Shown in pieces: positions 17,924-28,545 of a DNA stretch of 64,000 bases (position 1 is its first letter; each line of letters begins with the position of its first letter). Made by a program: the position numbers and the translations under genes. This DNA is from Chryseobacterium luteum (GTDB lineage: Bacteria; Bacteroidota; Bacteroidia; Flavobacteriales; Weeksellaceae): assembly GCF_000737785.1 (NCBI RefSeq), contig NZ_JPRO01000003.1, positions 62,001-126,000 of the forward strand, given 5' to 3'. Under the pieces are notes generated by a model. It saw only the letters and a program-made list of their open reading frames with translations, ran no database searches and was not told the origin of the DNA.

Positions 17924-19339
17924 ATGAAAAAAATAATTTTAATAATAGGTGTAGTAGCTTCTTCTCTTGGAATGACGAGCTGTTCAAATGACTTTTTGGA
18001 TGAGCCTACTGCTACAGACATGGTTAGTGAACAAGTGGCATTTGGTTCTAGAGAGGGAATTACTGCTGTTATGGCAGGGATAATTAGACAGTCAAGAGGT
18101 CAATATACCAATGTAGATACAGCAAACCTTGGATCTATTTTCTTTACCAGATCTCTTAAAGGAAACGACCTTATCCAGTCTAATAACTGGTTTGGAAGTG
18201 ATTACGAACAGATCAATAGGGAACCTACCTATAGAAGAACCCTATTTACATGGCAGTTTCCTTACGAGCTGGCAAGTAGATTCACTCTATTTATTGAAGG
18301 AGTACAGAAAAGTACAGCTGATATTACAGAAGAGGAAAGAAATGCTTTCTTGGCACAGGGATATGCATACCGAGCTTTTTATTATTTCCAGCTAGGTTTA
18401 GAATTTCAGCAGACTTATACTTATGATCCTAACTTACCGGCACCTCCTATATACAAAGAAGGAGGATCTCTTGAGGGTAGACCAATGTCTACAATGAAAG
18501 AGTTCTATGAATTTATTTTATCTGATTTACAAAAGGCTGTTGACCTGGGTTCAGAAGATAGGATAGATAAATCTTATATGAACAAGGAAGTTGCTTACGC
18601 ATTACAGGCACAGGTATATCAGGTAATGGGTAACTGGGCTAAAGCTGAAGTAGCTGCTCATAATGCTTATGGAGGAGATCCCGCTGATGTACTTAACGCA
18701 GGTCAGTACGGAGGTGGATTTAATGATATGGATAATGATGAATGGATTTTTGCATCACCCCAAAGTGATGATCAGTCTGCTTATTATTACACTGCTATAT
18801 TCCCTTTTACAGATTTTACAACAACAGGATATAGAACAACCTATGTGAATAGTAATTTTGTGAATCTTTTCTCCAATACAGATGTTAGAAAACTATTTAC
18901 TAAAATGCCTCAAAATGACTGGAGATCTTACACTACTACTAAATTCAAATTTAATTTTGGATCTGATGTACCAATCATTAGAACTCCTGAAATGATCTTA
19001 ATTGAAGCTGAAGCTATGCTACAACAAGGAAGAGATGCTGATGCTCATACTTTGTTATATGCATTACAAAAGAATAGAGATGCGGCTGCAGTGAAATCTA
19101 CAAATACAGGTGCTGCTTTGCGTGAAGAAATTCTTGTTGAAAGAAGAAAAGAACTGTATGGAGAGAATGGTGTTGAATGGTTCGATGCTAAGAGATTAAG
19201 ACGAGGAATTACAAGATCTTCTAATCACAGAACGGTTGTAAATCTTACTCCGGATGATAAGAGGTTTGTACTGAAAATACCTCAGGCAGAAATCGATGCG
19301 AACCCAAATATCGATGAATCGGTAAACATTGGTAAATAA
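17924..19339 (+). CDS. SusD/RagB-family nutrient-binding outer membrane lipoprotein
   Basis: The 471-residue lipoprotein has a lipobox near LGMTSCSND. The TPR-like helices of SusD are visible (AYALQAQVYQVMGNWAKAEVAA), as is the C-terminal signature REEILVERRKELYGENGVEW followed by FDAKRLRRG. The last segment (RFVLKIPQAEIDANPNI) is the usual SusD ending. It begins 21 bases after SusC and caps that transporter on the cell surface. It is somewhat shorter than the usual 500-600 residues. Confidence 0.92.
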   Translation: MKKIILIIGVVASSLGMTSCSNDFLDEPTATDMVSEQVAFGSREGITAVMAGIIRQSRGQYTNVDTANLGSIFFTRSLKGNDLIQSNNWFGSDYEQINREPTYRRTLFTWQFPYELASRFTLFIEGVQKSTADITEEERNAFLAQGYAYRAFYYFQLGLEFQQTYTYDPNLPAPPIYKEGGSLEGRPMSTMKEFYEFILSDLQKAVDLGSEDRIDKSYMNKEVAYALQAQVYQVMGNWAKAEVAAHNAYGGDPADVLNAGQYGGGFNDMDNDEWIFASPQSDDQSAYYYTAIFPFTDFTTTGYRTTYVNSNFVNLFSNTDVRKLFTKMPQNDWRSYTTTKFKFNFGSDVPIIRTPEMILIEAEAMLQQGRDADAHTLLYALQKNRDAAAVKSTNTGAALREEILVERRKELYGENGVEWFDAKRLRRGITRSSNHRTVVNLTPDDKRFVLKIPQAEIDANPNIDESVNIGK

Positions 19340-19360
19340 GTTATAATTATCATAATATAC

Positions 19361-19386
19361 ACCCCTGCTCAAAGCAGGGGTTTTTT
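19361..19386 (+). terminator. Intrinsic terminator after SusD
   Basis: CCCCTGCT, a three-base loop and AGCAGGGG followed by six T residues, 20 bases after the SusD stop. It closes the SusC/SusD transcript. Confidence 0.9.
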
Positions 19387-19402
19387 ATTTCCTTTTATTT
19401 CT

Positions 19403-19410
19403 TATTTTTG
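19403..19410 (+). promoter_or_regulatory. Probable -7 element of the porin gene
   Basis: TATTTTTG matches TAnnTTTG, 17 bases before the ATG at 19428 and just after the preceding terminator. No TTG lies exactly 19 bases upstream. Confidence 0.5.
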
Positions 19411-19427
19411 CCTTACAATAAAGAATA

Positions 19428-21365
19428 ATGAAGTACATCCTTTTTATAATAATCTTCTTCGGTATTATTGCCAGGGCTCAGGTCGTTAATAAAACAGATA
19501 TTAAAAGCCCGCAAACAGAAGAAGATACCCTTGTCATAGACTCAGGTAAAAAAGATTCCCTGAAAATTTTTAAACCTACCATTAATGATTATCAGTATCA
19601 GACTCAGTTTTCTGAAAAGAAGTTTTTTGATACTGTGATGACTTTTGATAAGACGCATATCTTTTCACAATATAACAATACAGACAACTTTGGAAGAGCT
19701 CAGGTGGCAAATATTGGGGCAGGATTCAATCCTTTGATTTATGAAGTAAATCCGGAACAGAACCTGTCTTTACTTCCTTCCAACAAAGCATATATGATCA
19801 TCGGAGCTGATGACGTAAAATACTATGACGTAAAAACACCTACTGCCGCCTTCATTTACCATACAGCCATGAAAAATGGAGCAGCATTGAAATCTACCTA
19901 TACTCAGAATATCGGGAAAAGATTCAATTTTGCTCTTGAGTATATGGGGCTTCGTTCCCAGGGATTTTACAGAAATTCATTAGCTTCCAATAACAATACT
20001 CTATTTTCAGGGCATTACATTTCCAAAAGTGGAAATTATGAATTGTTCGCTCATTATCTTCATCAGAATGTCAATAACCAGGAAAGTGGGGGGATCACAG
20101 AAGATAATCTCTTTCAGAGTGGTGACAGCAACTATAAAAACCGACAGAACGCCCAGGTTAATCTGGCTTCATCAAGCTCTCAGTATTCATACAGAAGATA
20201 TTATTTGAGCCATCAGTTTACGCCATTCAATTCAGAAAAATTTCCTTTCAGCATAAGACATACACTATCTCATCAGGGGAATAAATATTTTTATAATCAG
20301 GGAGCAGCAGAAACCTATTGGTATGATAACGTTTCGGAATTAACGAACGGTTTTCCCCTTACCACAAAAAAATATTCAGATAACTTCAGCAATACCGTAA
20401 GTCTTGTTTTTAATAATGAGAAATTCAAGCTTGACGGAGGAGTACGTTATCAGATGCTGAAATTTGGAGTGAGAGATATTGCTACAGTCAACGGAACAAC
20501 GCTTCCGGGTGAACTTAAAGAAAATAGAATTGGAGCCGTAGGAAACCTTCAGGTAAAGCTTTGGGATAAGTTCCAGCTGAAGTCCTTTCTGGAATTTTCA
20601 AACGGAAGCCAGTTCGGAAGCTATCTGAGAACAGCCAATAATATAAAGTTTGAGCCGATAAAAGATTATTTCGTGAATGCCAAAGTGAACTTCCAGAGTT
20701 CATATCCTTCATTTAATTATCTTTTAAACACTTCTGTTTACAATAAATACAATTACTATCTGGAAAACGCCAAAAACCAAACGGTAACAGAAATTGGAGG
20801 AAGTATCAACCTGAAATGGTTCAAAACAGAAATTTTCGCCAACTATTTCAGGATAGATAATTACACTTATTTCAATGCTGACGGAGCTCCGGCACAGAGC
20901 AGCAACTCACTGAACATTTCCCAGATCGGGGGAGATGCTACATTCAGTTTCGGAAAATTCCACCTGAATACAAGACTTCATTTCCAGAATGCGCTGACCA
21001 ATAAAGAGCTTCTTCCAATGCCAGGTTTCATAGGAAGAGCCAATTTCTTCTTCCAGAGCCAGGCATTTAAAAAAGCAGCCGAAATCCAGGCAGGTTTGAA
21101 AATCTATTATTTCTCAAAATTTGCCTCAAGAGATTACTTCCCGATTTTAAACGAATACATTCTGCCTAATGCAGATTCATTCTCCATCGGCGGACAGCCT
21201 ATTGCCGATCTTTATATTAATATGAAGGTGAAAAAAATGTTCTTCTATGTAGAAGGCCAGCAGATAGGAACCGTTATTTCCAGCAATAAAGCATACGCAT
21301 TTCCACATTATCCTGTTTACGATTTTAGGCTGAACATCGGAATTGTGTGGTATTTGTTCAACTAA
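19428..21365 (+). CDS. Putative outer membrane porin (Bacteroidota Porin_10-like)
   Basis: The 645-residue protein has a signal peptide (MKYILFIIIFFGIIARA-Q) and then alternating beta strands rich in aromatic residues to the end (FRLNIGIVWYLF), as in an outer-membrane barrel. The region NFGRAQVANIGAGFNPLIY and the family layout resemble the putative porin family of Bacteroidota. No plug domain or TonB box is seen. The substrate is unknown. The bshC frame follows within 15 bases of the stop, so the two are probably co-transcribed although functionally unrelated. Confidence 0.75.
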   Translation: MKYILFIIIFFGIIARAQVVNKTDIKSPQTEEDTLVIDSGKKDSLKIFKPTINDYQYQTQFSEKKFFDTVMTFDKTHIFSQYNNTDNFGRAQVANIGAGFNPLIYEVNPEQNLSLLPSNKAYMIIGADDVKYYDVKTPTAAFIYHTAMKNGAALKSTYTQNIGKRFNFALEYMGLRSQGFYRNSLASNNNTLFSGHYISKSGNYELFAHYLHQNVNNQESGGITEDNLFQSGDSNYKNRQNAQVNLASSSSQYSYRRYYLSHQFTPFNSEKFPFSIRHTLSHQGNKYFYNQGAAETYWYDNVSELTNGFPLTTKKYSDNFSNTVSLVFNNEKFKLDGGVRYQMLKFGVRDIATVNGTTLPGELKENRIGAVGNLQVKLWDKFQLKSFLEFSNGSQFGSYLRTANNIKFEPIKDYFVNAKVNFQSSYPSFNYLLNTSVYNKYNYYLENAKNQTVTEIGGSINLKWFKTEIFANYFRIDNYTYFNADGAPAQSSNSLNISQIGGDATFSFGKFHLNTRLHFQNALTNKELLPMPGFIGRANFFFQSQAFKKAAEIQAGLKIYYFSKFASRDYFPILNEYILPNADSFSIGGQPIADLYINMKVKKMFFYVEGQQIGTVISSNKAYAFPHYPVYDFRLNIGIVWYLFN

Positions 21366-21378
21366 AAGCAAAACAGCG

Positions 21379-22965
21379 TTGAAAACAATAAATAAGATAT
21401 CATTTAACGATATAGAAAGCATTCCTCAATTGGTAAAAGATTTTCTGAATCAAAAAATTGAGGGCTTTGAAGACAATACCTTTTCTTTAGATCACTTTAA
21501 AGATCAGATTCATCTCAAACAGAATTCGTTTACACAGGATCAAAGGAATATCCTCTCTGATGTACTGGAAAAACAGCTTTCAGGTCTTACACTTTCCTCA
21601 ATACAGAAAGAAAACCTGGAAAACCTGAAGTCACCCAATACATTTACCATAACCACCGGACACCAGCTAAACCTGTTTTCAGGTCCTGTTTTCTTTGTCT
21701 ATAAAATTTTGCAGACCATTAAAACATGTACTTATCTGAAAGAAAACTTTCCGGACTTTAATTTTGTTCCCCTCTACTGGATGGCGTCGGAAGACCATGA
21801 TTTTGCCGAGATCAATCACTTTAAAACAGAACATAATTATTATGAGATCAACGAAAAATCCGGCGGACCGGTAGGCAGAATTACCATCAGTGATACCTTT
21901 TTTATTTCAGAGTTTGAAAAAGAATTTAAAGATTCCGTATTCGGTACAGAACTGATCCTGATGATGAAAGAAGCCTATAAAGTGGGAAATACACTCACAG
22001 AGGCTATTAAAATCTTGGTAAACAGACTTTTTTCTGAATTTGGATTGCTCATTGTCGATGGCGACTCCAAAGAACTTAAAAACCAGATCAAAGATATTTT
22101 CAAAGATGAGCTGCTGAACTTCAGCCTGCAGAAAAACTCAAAGGAAAAAGTAGATTTTCTGACAGAGAAATATGGAAAGGTCCAGGTGAATCCCCGTGAT
22201 ATTAACCTTTTCTATCTTTCTGAAACCAGAGACAGAATCGACTTTGACGGAGAAAAATATAATATAGTAGATACCGGTAAAAAATTTACAGAGGAAGAAA
22301 TACTTCAGGAACTGGAAAACCATCCCGAAAAATTCAGTCCTAATGCTTTAATGCGTCCGGTTTATCAGGAAAAAGTGCTTCCCAACTTAGCTTACATTGG
22401 AGGGAATGCTGAAATCATGTACTGGCTGGAGCTTAAAGACTATTTTAAATCGATCGGAATTCCATACCCTGTTTTGATTCCAAGAAATTCCATGCTTTTC
22501 ATTAAAGAAAAAACAGTTGGAAAAATTGAGAAACTGGATCTTAACATTCAGGACTTTTTCGAAAGCTTCACGGCCATTACCAATCAGAAAATTCTCAAAG
22601 ACAGCATTGTAGCATCGCTGCTTGAAGAAAAAGAAATACTTTTAGAGAAAAATTTCTCTGAACTGAAGGCTGTAGCAGAAACTACGGAACGCTCTTTCGG
22701 AAATATGGTAAAGGCAGAAGAAGTAAGGCAGTTGAAATCATTTAAGAGAATGAAAAAACGTCTGCTGCATGCAGAAAAAATAAAGCAGAGTGAATTGCTT
22801 GAAAGGCTGGAGAATCTTTTTTTAGATGTTCATCCTCTAAAAACATGGCAGGAAAGAATCTATAATTTCAGCGTATTCTTTTCAGACTACGGCTATTCAT
22901 GGCTTGAAAATTGTTGGGAAGAGATGGTGGTTCAAGAATCCAAATTAATAATTGTTGCCATTTAA
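21379..22965 (+). CDS. bshC: Bacillithiol biosynthesis cysteine-adding enzyme BshC
   Basis: The family layout is clear: TITTGHQLNLFSGPVFFVYKI, then VPLYWMASEDHDFAEINHF (the conserved MASEDHDxxEI), then LMRPVYQEKVLPNLAYIGG and a C-terminal coiled-coil. BshC adds cysteine to glucosaminyl-malate in the last step of bacillithiol synthesis. I prefer the TTG at 21379 (LKTINKISF), which starts after the porin stop. The in-frame TTG at 21343 would overlap the porin by 23 bases and add a segment not expected in the family. Length is then about 528 residues. Confidence 0.9.
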   Translation: MKTINKISFNDIESIPQLVKDFLNQKIEGFEDNTFSLDHFKDQIHLKQNSFTQDQRNILSDVLEKQLSGLTLSSIQKENLENLKSPNTFTITTGHQLNLFSGPVFFVYKILQTIKTCTYLKENFPDFNFVPLYWMASEDHDFAEINHFKTEHNYYEINEKSGGPVGRITISDTFFISEFEKEFKDSVFGTELILMMKEAYKVGNTLTEAIKILVNRLFSEFGLLIVDGDSKELKNQIKDIFKDELLNFSLQKNSKEKVDFLTEKYGKVQVNPRDINLFYLSETRDRIDFDGEKYNIVDTGKKFTEEEILQELENHPEKFSPNALMRPVYQEKVLPNLAYIGGNAEIMYWLELKDYFKSIGIPYPVLIPRNSMLFIKEKTVGKIEKLDLNIQDFFESFTAITNQKILKDSIVASLLEEKEILLEKNFSELKAVAETTERSFGNMVKAEEVRQLKSFKRMKKRLLHAEKIKQSELLERLENLFLDVHPLKTWQERIYNFSVFFSDYGYSWLENCWEEMVVQESKLIIVAI

Positions 22966-22984
22966 TTTTAAAGAAGTATTTTTG
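22955..22984 (+). promoter_or_regulatory. Promoter of the LysM protein gene
   Basis: TTG at 22955-22957, exactly 19 bases, then TATTTTTG at 22977-22984. It fits the Bacteroidota consensus and lies over the last codons of bshC, 19 bases before the ATG at 23004. Confidence 0.75.
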
Positions 22985-23003
22985 TAAATTATAATTATCG
23001 AAT

Positions 23004-24932
23004 ATGATAAAAAGGTTTTTTATTTTGTCCAGTTTATGTATGGTTTTGGGAGCATCTGCTCAAAACTCACACACCGTTGTAAAAGGAGATAACCCTTATA
23101 ATATTGCAAAAAAATACGGAATTACTGTAGATGAACTGTTAAAGCTGAACCCAAAATTCAAAGACGGTAAGCTGGCAATAGGAGATGTGGTTACGGTGAA
23201 AGCCGAAAAGCCTGCTGCTCCGGTTTCCAAACCTGCAGTCGCAGAAAAAGCAAAACCAAATCCTTCAGGTGCCCAGGTTGGAAAAATCATCCTGCAGCCT
23301 AAGCAGACCATTTACGGAATTACAAAACAGTACCGTATTTCTGAGACAGATCTGAGAAAATTGAATCCAGAGCTCGATGGTCATATGAAAATCGGGGATG
23401 AGATCATTTTACCACTGGACAGTATTAAAAAATATGGAGGAGATCAAGTAAGTATAGATCCTAAACCGGCGGAACCTCATAGTGGGATTCCGGCAACTTC
23501 TTCTGTAGAAGGAGAGCTTTATATGATCCAGTCAAAAGATAATTATTACAGAATTACAAAACAGTTTGGGATCAGCCAGCAGGAACTTTTTGCTTTAAAT
23601 CCCGGATTGGAAGAAAAAGGTCTTAAGCCTGGGGAAACCATTAAAGTAAAAAAAACAAATACGGATGCAGCTGTGGTTTCCGAACCCGTAAATCCGAAAA
23701 CAAAAATAGATTCCGGTAATGAAAAATCTACAGCAACTGTAACTACAGTAGTTGACGATTATGTTACCTATACCGTTCAGCAGGGAGACACCGTGTTCTC
23801 TATTGTAAACAAATTCGGAGTTTCAATCGATGAACTGATCGCTTTGAATCCTGATCTTTCCAAAGGACTGAAAGCAGGAATGGTCTTAAAAATCAAAAAA
23901 CAGGACCCTGCTTATGTAAAGAAAAACGGAGATGCATTGAGCGTTGTTTTAATGCTTCCTTTCGGATACAGTACCAACGAAACCCAATACAGGGCAATGG
24001 CACTGGATTTCCTTACCGGGGCTAAACTGGCTATTGAAAGAAATGCCAGAGGCGGACAGAAGCTGGATATTAAAATTGTAGATTCAGGGAATGAAGCCTC
24101 ATTCAAAAATTCAATGACCCAGATCAATCCGGATAATACAGACCTGATCATCGGTCCCTTCTTTAAATCCAACGTGATTGACGTTCTTGATTTTACAAAG
24201 AATCAGAAAATTCCGGTTGTAGCTCCTTTTGCCAACTCTCCGGAACTGTACAATTATAACAACCTGATCATCGTTGAAACCAATGATCAGACGTACGCAG
24301 AGAAAATTGTAGAAGAAGTAAAAGCTGTTTATTCAAATCAGAAAATATATGTAGTGGCAGATACCAAAAAAGAAATTGCAAACTACATTAAAGGAGGTCT
24401 GGAGAAAGCGGTTAAAAATCCGAATATCATTATCGTTAACTCTCCCACGGAGATCCAGCTGGATCAGAATATGATGACAGGACAATCCGCTCCGGTTATT
24501 GCAATTCTTGCCAGTGATAATGATGCTGCCGGAGAAGCTTTTGCCAATAAAACCATTGCTCTTTCCAAAGAAGTACAGGGAATAAAAGCCTTCAGTATCT
24601 ACTATTCTCCTGTTTTCGAGAAAAAAGTAGACGATCTGAGCCAGGCAAGCCTTGTCTATCTGATGGACAGAAAGATCAATGCAGACGGGAATTTTGAGAA
24701 AGAAATACTGGCCGCTTATAAAAGCAAGTACTGCAAAATACCTCCAAAATATGCAATCGTAGGTTTTGATGTTGTGAATGATATGCTGACGAGAGAAAAC
24801 AAAAAAGGAGAGATCTTTAAACAGATGAATAAAGTTCAGACCCAGCTTGCTACCAAGTTTGAATTTGTAAAATCTAAAGCAAACGGGGCTTACGTAAACA
24901 CCGGATACCGTGTGATCAGATTAGTCCCTTAA
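23004..24932 (+). CDS. LysM-repeat protein with C-terminal periplasmic-binding-like domain
   Basis: The 642-residue exported protein has a signal peptide (VLGASA-QNS) and four LysM repeats: about 24-66 (VVKGDNPYNIAKKYGITVDE), 97-140, 170-214 and 253-298 (YTVQQGDTVFSIVNKFGV). Pro/Lys-rich linkers separate them. Residues about 310-640 form an alpha/beta region like the type 1 periplasmic binding fold (VVLMLPFGYSTNE, DLIIGPFFKSNVID, PVVAPFANSPE). LysM repeats bind peptidoglycan; the second domain resembles amino-acid ABC receptors and LpoA-like regulators. It may tie cell-wall sensing or assembly to the wall. Exact role unknown. Confidence 0.85.
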   Translation: MIKRFFILSSLCMVLGASAQNSHTVVKGDNPYNIAKKYGITVDELLKLNPKFKDGKLAIGDVVTVKAEKPAAPVSKPAVAEKAKPNPSGAQVGKIILQPKQTIYGITKQYRISETDLRKLNPELDGHMKIGDEIILPLDSIKKYGGDQVSIDPKPAEPHSGIPATSSVEGELYMIQSKDNYYRITKQFGISQQELFALNPGLEEKGLKPGETIKVKKTNTDAAVVSEPVNPKTKIDSGNEKSTATVTTVVDDYVTYTVQQGDTVFSIVNKFGVSIDELIALNPDLSKGLKAGMVLKIKKQDPAYVKKNGDALSVVLMLPFGYSTNETQYRAMALDFLTGAKLAIERNARGGQKLDIKIVDSGNEASFKNSMTQINPDNTDLIIGPFFKSNVIDVLDFTKNQKIPVVAPFANSPELYNYNNLIIVETNDQTYAEKIVEEVKAVYSNQKIYVVADTKKEIANYIKGGLEKAVKNPNIIIVNSPTEIQLDQNMMTGQSAPVIAILASDNDAAGEAFANKTIALSKEVQGIKAFSIYYSPVFEKKVDDLSQASLVYLMDRKINADGNFEKEILAAYKSKYCKIPPKYAIVGFDVVNDMLTRENKKGEIFKQMNKVQTQLATKFEFVKSKANGAYVNTGYRVIRLVP

Positions 24933-24975
24933 CCGATTTAGGCCTTTTTTAAAGGAATATTTTTAACATTATCTT

Positions 24976-24983
24976 TATATTTG
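24976..24983 (+). promoter_or_regulatory. Probable -7 element of fabD
   Basis: TATATTTG, a full TAnnTTTG match, 20 bases before the fabD ATG. The upstream TTG is not in the ideal place. Confidence 0.5.
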
Positions 24984-25003
24984 CATAATATTTAATTCAA
25001 TAC

Positions 25004-25879
25004 ATGAAAGCACTTGTATTTCCTGGGCAGGGTTCTCAGTTCGTAGGAATGGGAAAAGAATTGTACGATTCTAGAAAAGACATTAAGGACTTGATGGAAT
25101 CTGCCAATGAAATTTTAGGTTTCGATATTCTTTCGTTGATGTTCAACGGTACGGATGGAGATCTTAAGAAAACAGAGGTTACCCAGCCTTCAATCTTTAT
25201 ACATTCAGTAGCTGCTTTAAAAGCAGTGAACGGTCTTGGAGCCGAAATGGTTGCAGGGCATTCTTTAGGAGAATTTTCAGCCTTAGTAGCCAATGGAGTT
25301 TTATCCTTTGACGATGGTCTGAAACTGGTATTCGAGAGAGCAAAAGCAATGCAGGAAGCCTGTGATGCCAATCCAAGTTCTATGGCTGCCATTTTAGGTC
25401 TTGAAGACGCTAAGGTGGAAGAGATCTGTGCACAGATCAGCGGTATTGTGGTGCCTGCCAATTACAACTGTCCCGGACAATTGGTAATTTCAGGAGAAAC
25501 CTCTGCAGTAGAGGAAGCCTGTGTAAAGCTTAAAGAAGCGGGAGCAAAAAGAGCACTCTTACTTCCGGTAAACGGAGCATTTCACTCTCCACTCATGCAG
25601 CCGGCACAGGAAAGACTGGCAGCGGCGATTGAAAAAACAAAATTCAGAAAAGCAACTATCCCCGTATATCAGAATATTACGACTACAGCAGTGATCAATC
25701 CCGAGGAGATCAAACAAAACCTGATCGCCCAGCTTACAGGTCCTGTAAAATGGACACAGTCTGTTCAGAATATGATCAAAGACGGTGCATCCAATTTCGT
25801 AGAAGTAGGTCCTGGAAAAACGCTTCAGGGGCTGATCAAGAAAATTGATGCTTCCGTAGATGTTGCTTCTGCAATCTAA
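25004..25879 (+). CDS. fabD: ACP S-malonyltransferase
   Basis: The 291-residue enzyme starts with MKALVFPGQGSQFVGMGKEL and has the nucleophile motif GHSLGEFSALVA (Ser about 87), Arg in FERAKAMQEA and the catalytic His in GAFHSPLMQPA. GPVKWTQSVQNM and FVEVGPGKTLQGL are also family marks. It loads malonyl from CoA onto acyl carrier protein for fatty acid synthesis. The GHMP kinase gene follows after 10 bases. Confidence 0.96.
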   Translation: MKALVFPGQGSQFVGMGKELYDSRKDIKDLMESANEILGFDILSLMFNGTDGDLKKTEVTQPSIFIHSVAALKAVNGLGAEMVAGHSLGEFSALVANGVLSFDDGLKLVFERAKAMQEACDANPSSMAAILGLEDAKVEEICAQISGIVVPANYNCPGQLVISGETSAVEEACVKLKEAGAKRALLLPVNGAFHSPLMQPAQERLAAAIEKTKFRKATIPVYQNITTTAVINPEEIKQNLIAQLTGPVKWTQSVQNMIKDGASNFVEVGPGKTLQGLIKKIDASVDVASAI

Positions 25880-25889
25880 TTAAAAAAAT

Positions 25890-26795
25890 ATGAGCGGAAT
25901 ATTTTCACCGGGAAAGCTTATGCTTACTTCAGAATATTTCGCAATAGACGGAGCTCTTGTCCTGGCGGTACCCACTAAGCTTGGACAAGAGTTTTTCTTT
26001 GAAGAAAACGATGATGAAAGATCCCTGATCTTTTGGGAAGCCCATCATCAGAACAAATTATGGTTGAAGGCTGTCATTGATTATAAAAACTGGCAGATCC
26101 TCGAAACCAATCTTCTTTCAGGCGCTGAATTCATTCTGAAAACCCTAAAAAACGTTCAGCAGCTTTCTGAAACCAAATTCAGACATCATTTTACTTATCA
26201 TCTGAAGACCAATCTTCAGTTTCCTGCAGATTACGGATTGGGCAGCAGCTCTACTTTAATGAATAACCTTGCGGAGTGGGCGGATGTTGATCCTTTCCAT
26301 CTCAACAGTATTAGCCTGGGAGGAAGCGGTTATGATATTGCAGTTGCCAAAGAGAAATCCGCTGTTCTTTTCCAGAGCCAGCCCCAAATCAGTTATAAGA
26401 AAGTAGATTTCAATCCGCCGTTTAAAAATGAACTGATTTTTATTCATTTAAATCAGAAGCAGGACAGCCGGGAAGGAATCCGTTTTTACAAGTCAAAACA
26501 AAAGTCCCAAATCCTCATTGATGAATTTTCGGATATCACAAAGAAAGTTTTATTATGCAGTGAATTGGAAAATTTTTCTCAACTGCTGGTAACTCATGAA
26601 CAGAAAATTTCAGAATTCCTTGAAATTTCCACAGTTAAGGACACATTTTTCCCAGACTGTCCCGTTTTTGTCAAAAGTTTGGGGGCCTGGGGTGGAGATT
26701 TTGTAATGAGTGCTAAATTTCAGGGTTATCATGACTATTTTTGGGGAAAAGGTTTCAATACTGTTTTTGAATGGTCTGATATAATTAATTTATAA
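25890..26795 (+). CDS. GYDIA-family GHMP kinase (mevalonate-kinase-like)
   Basis: The 301 residues begin SGIFSPGKLMLTSEYFAIDG, the usual GHMP N-terminal strand. The ATP-binding loop is PADYGLGSSSTLMNNLA, and the motif GGSGYDIAVA gives the family its name. The C-terminal GHMP motif is represented by VKSLGAWGGDFVMSA. Members are common in Flavobacteriia and resemble mevalonate or phosphomevalonate kinases. A role in the mevalonate route is likely, but the substrate is not proven. Probably co-transcribed with fabD. Confidence 0.85.
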   Translation: MSGIFSPGKLMLTSEYFAIDGALVLAVPTKLGQEFFFEENDDERSLIFWEAHHQNKLWLKAVIDYKNWQILETNLLSGAEFILKTLKNVQQLSETKFRHHFTYHLKTNLQFPADYGLGSSSTLMNNLAEWADVDPFHLNSISLGGSGYDIAVAKEKSAVLFQSQPQISYKKVDFNPPFKNELIFIHLNQKQDSREGIRFYKSKQKSQILIDEFSDITKKVLLCSELENFSQLLVTHEQKISEFLEISTVKDTFFPDCPVFVKSLGAWGGDFVMSAKFQGYHDYFWGKGFNTVFEWSDIINL

Positions 26796-26922
26796 TCAGT
26801 AATTTACAGCTCTTTTTTTTTATTTGTCATTCTGACTTATATCATTATATTTAAACCACCTTTAACAAATAATTAATATTAATTTTGTTGAACCCAATAA
26901 AGAAATAGAAAATATAAGTAAA

Positions 26923-28539
26923 ATGAAACACGCTAAAATCATCCAGGATTTAGAAAAATTAGGGATTAAAGGAAATTATGAGGTCGTCTATAACCCGTCT
27001 TACGAAGAGTTATATCAGGCTGAAATAGCTCCTGAAAATCAAGGCTTTGAGAAAGCTGAACTTACAGAATCCGGTGCAGTATCAGTAAAAACCGGAATTT
27101 TCACAGGTCGTTCACCTAAAGACAGATATATAGTTCAGGATGATGTTACAAGAAACACAATTTTCTGGGATGGGAAAGTAAATCTTCCTACTACAGCGGA
27201 AAACTTTGATTCCTGTAAAGGATTAGTGGTGAACCAGCTTTCTGAAGCTAAAAAAATCTATGTAGTTGATGCTTTTTGTGGTACCAATACAGATACAAGG
27301 CTAAAAGTAAGGTTCATCGTTGAAGTAGCGTGGCAGGCGCATTTCGTTACTAATATGTTTATCCGTCCGTCTCACTATGAGCTTGAAAACTTCGGGGAGC
27401 CGGATTTCACAGTAATCAACGGTTCCAAAACAACCAACCCTAATTGGGAAGCTCAGGGACTGAATTCTGAGAACTTCATCATGTTCAACCTTACAGAAAA
27501 GTTACAGATCATCGGAGGTACCTGGTACGGCGGTGAAATGAAGAAAGGAATGTTCGCGATGATGAATTACTACCTTCCATTGAAAGGAATGGCTTCTATG
27601 CACTGTTCTGCCAACGTAGGTGAAGAAGGTGATGTAGCTCTTTTCTTTGGTCTTTCAGGAACAGGAAAAACAACTTTATCTGCAGATCCGAAAAGATTCC
27701 TGATCGGAGATGATGAGCACGGTTGGGATAACAATGGGGTATTCAACTATGAAGGAGGATGTTATGCTAAAGTAATCGACCTTTCGGCAGAAAAAGAACC
27801 GGATATTTTCAGAGCGATCAAAAGAGATGCACTTCTTGAAAATGTAGTGGTAAACAACGGAATCGCTGACTATACTGACGGCTCTATCACAGAAAATACA
27901 AGAGTATCTTACCCAATTTACCATATCAACAAGATTGTTCTTCCTTCCAAAGCAGGACACGCTAAAAAGATTGTTTATCTTTCCGCTGATGCATTCGGAG
28001 TATTGCCTCCTGTTTCTATTTTGGATGATGATCAGGCACAGTATCACTTCCTTTGCGGGTACACTTCCAAACTGGCGGGTACAGAAAGAGGAATCACTGA
28101 ACCTGAACCGTCTTTCTCTCCTGCATTCGGAGAGGCGTTTCTTACCCTTCATCCAACCATGTACTCTAAAACATTGATCGGGAAGATGAAAGAGCACGGT
28201 GCTAAAGCATATTTGGTAAACACAGGATGGAACGGAACCGGAAAGAGAATTTCTCTGAAAGATACAAGAGCAATCATTGATGCAATCATTGACGGTTCTA
28301 TTGAAAACGCACCTAAAACTCAGGTTCCAATCATGAACCTTGAAATTCCTACACAGCTTCCGAATGTTTCTGAAGGCATCCTGGATCCGAGAGAAACTTA
28401 CAGCAATGCTGCAGAATGGGAAGAAAAAGCAAGAGATCTTGCCGCGAGATATATCAAAAACTTTGAACAGTACTGCGATACAGAAGAAGGGAAGAAATTA
28501 ATTTCTTCAGGACCTCAGCTTCAGCAGCAGACAACTTAA
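26923..28539 (+). CDS. pckA: Phosphoenolpyruvate carboxykinase (ATP)
   Basis: The 538-residue enzyme carries [17 protein letters not shown] (substrate-binding Arg), [20 protein letters not shown], the P-loop [18 protein letters not shown] and the metal site [10 protein letters not shown]. It turns oxaloacetate and ATP into phosphoenolpyruvate and CO2, the entry to gluconeogenesis. Full family length. A TAATTTTG (-7-like) lies at 26880-26887. A terminator follows, so it is a single-gene unit. Confidence 0.97.
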   Translation: MKHAKIIQDLEKLGIKGNYEVVYNPSYEELYQAEIAPENQGFEKAELTESGAVSVKTGIFTGRSPKDRYIVQDDVTRNTIFWDGKVNLPTTAENFDSCKGLVVNQLSEAKKIYVVDAFCGTNTDTRLKVRFIVEVAWQAHFVTNMFIRPSHYELENFGEPDFTVINGSKTTNPNWEAQGLNSENFIMFNLTEKLQIIGGTWYGGEMKKGMFAMMNYYLPLKGMASMHCSANVGEEGDVALFFGLSGTGKTTLSADPKRFLIGDDEHGWDNNGVFNYEGGCYAKVIDLSAEKEPDIFRAIKRDALLENVVVNNGIADYTDGSITENTRVSYPIYHINKIVLPSKAGHAKKIVYLSADAFGVLPPVSILDDDQAQYHFLCGYTSKLAGTERGITEPEPSFSPAFGEAFLTLHPTMYSKTLIGKMKEHGAKAYLVNTGWNGTGKRISLKDTRAIIDAIIDGSIENAPKTQVPIMNLEIPTQLPNVSEGILDPRETYSNAAEWEEKARDLAARYIKNFEQYCDTEEGKKLISSGPQLQQQTT

Positions 28540-28545
28540 TACAAC

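Noticed and set aside
27676..28197. 173-codon minus-strand frame inside pckA
   Set aside because: Complementary to strongly conserved pckA codons; a shadow frame.
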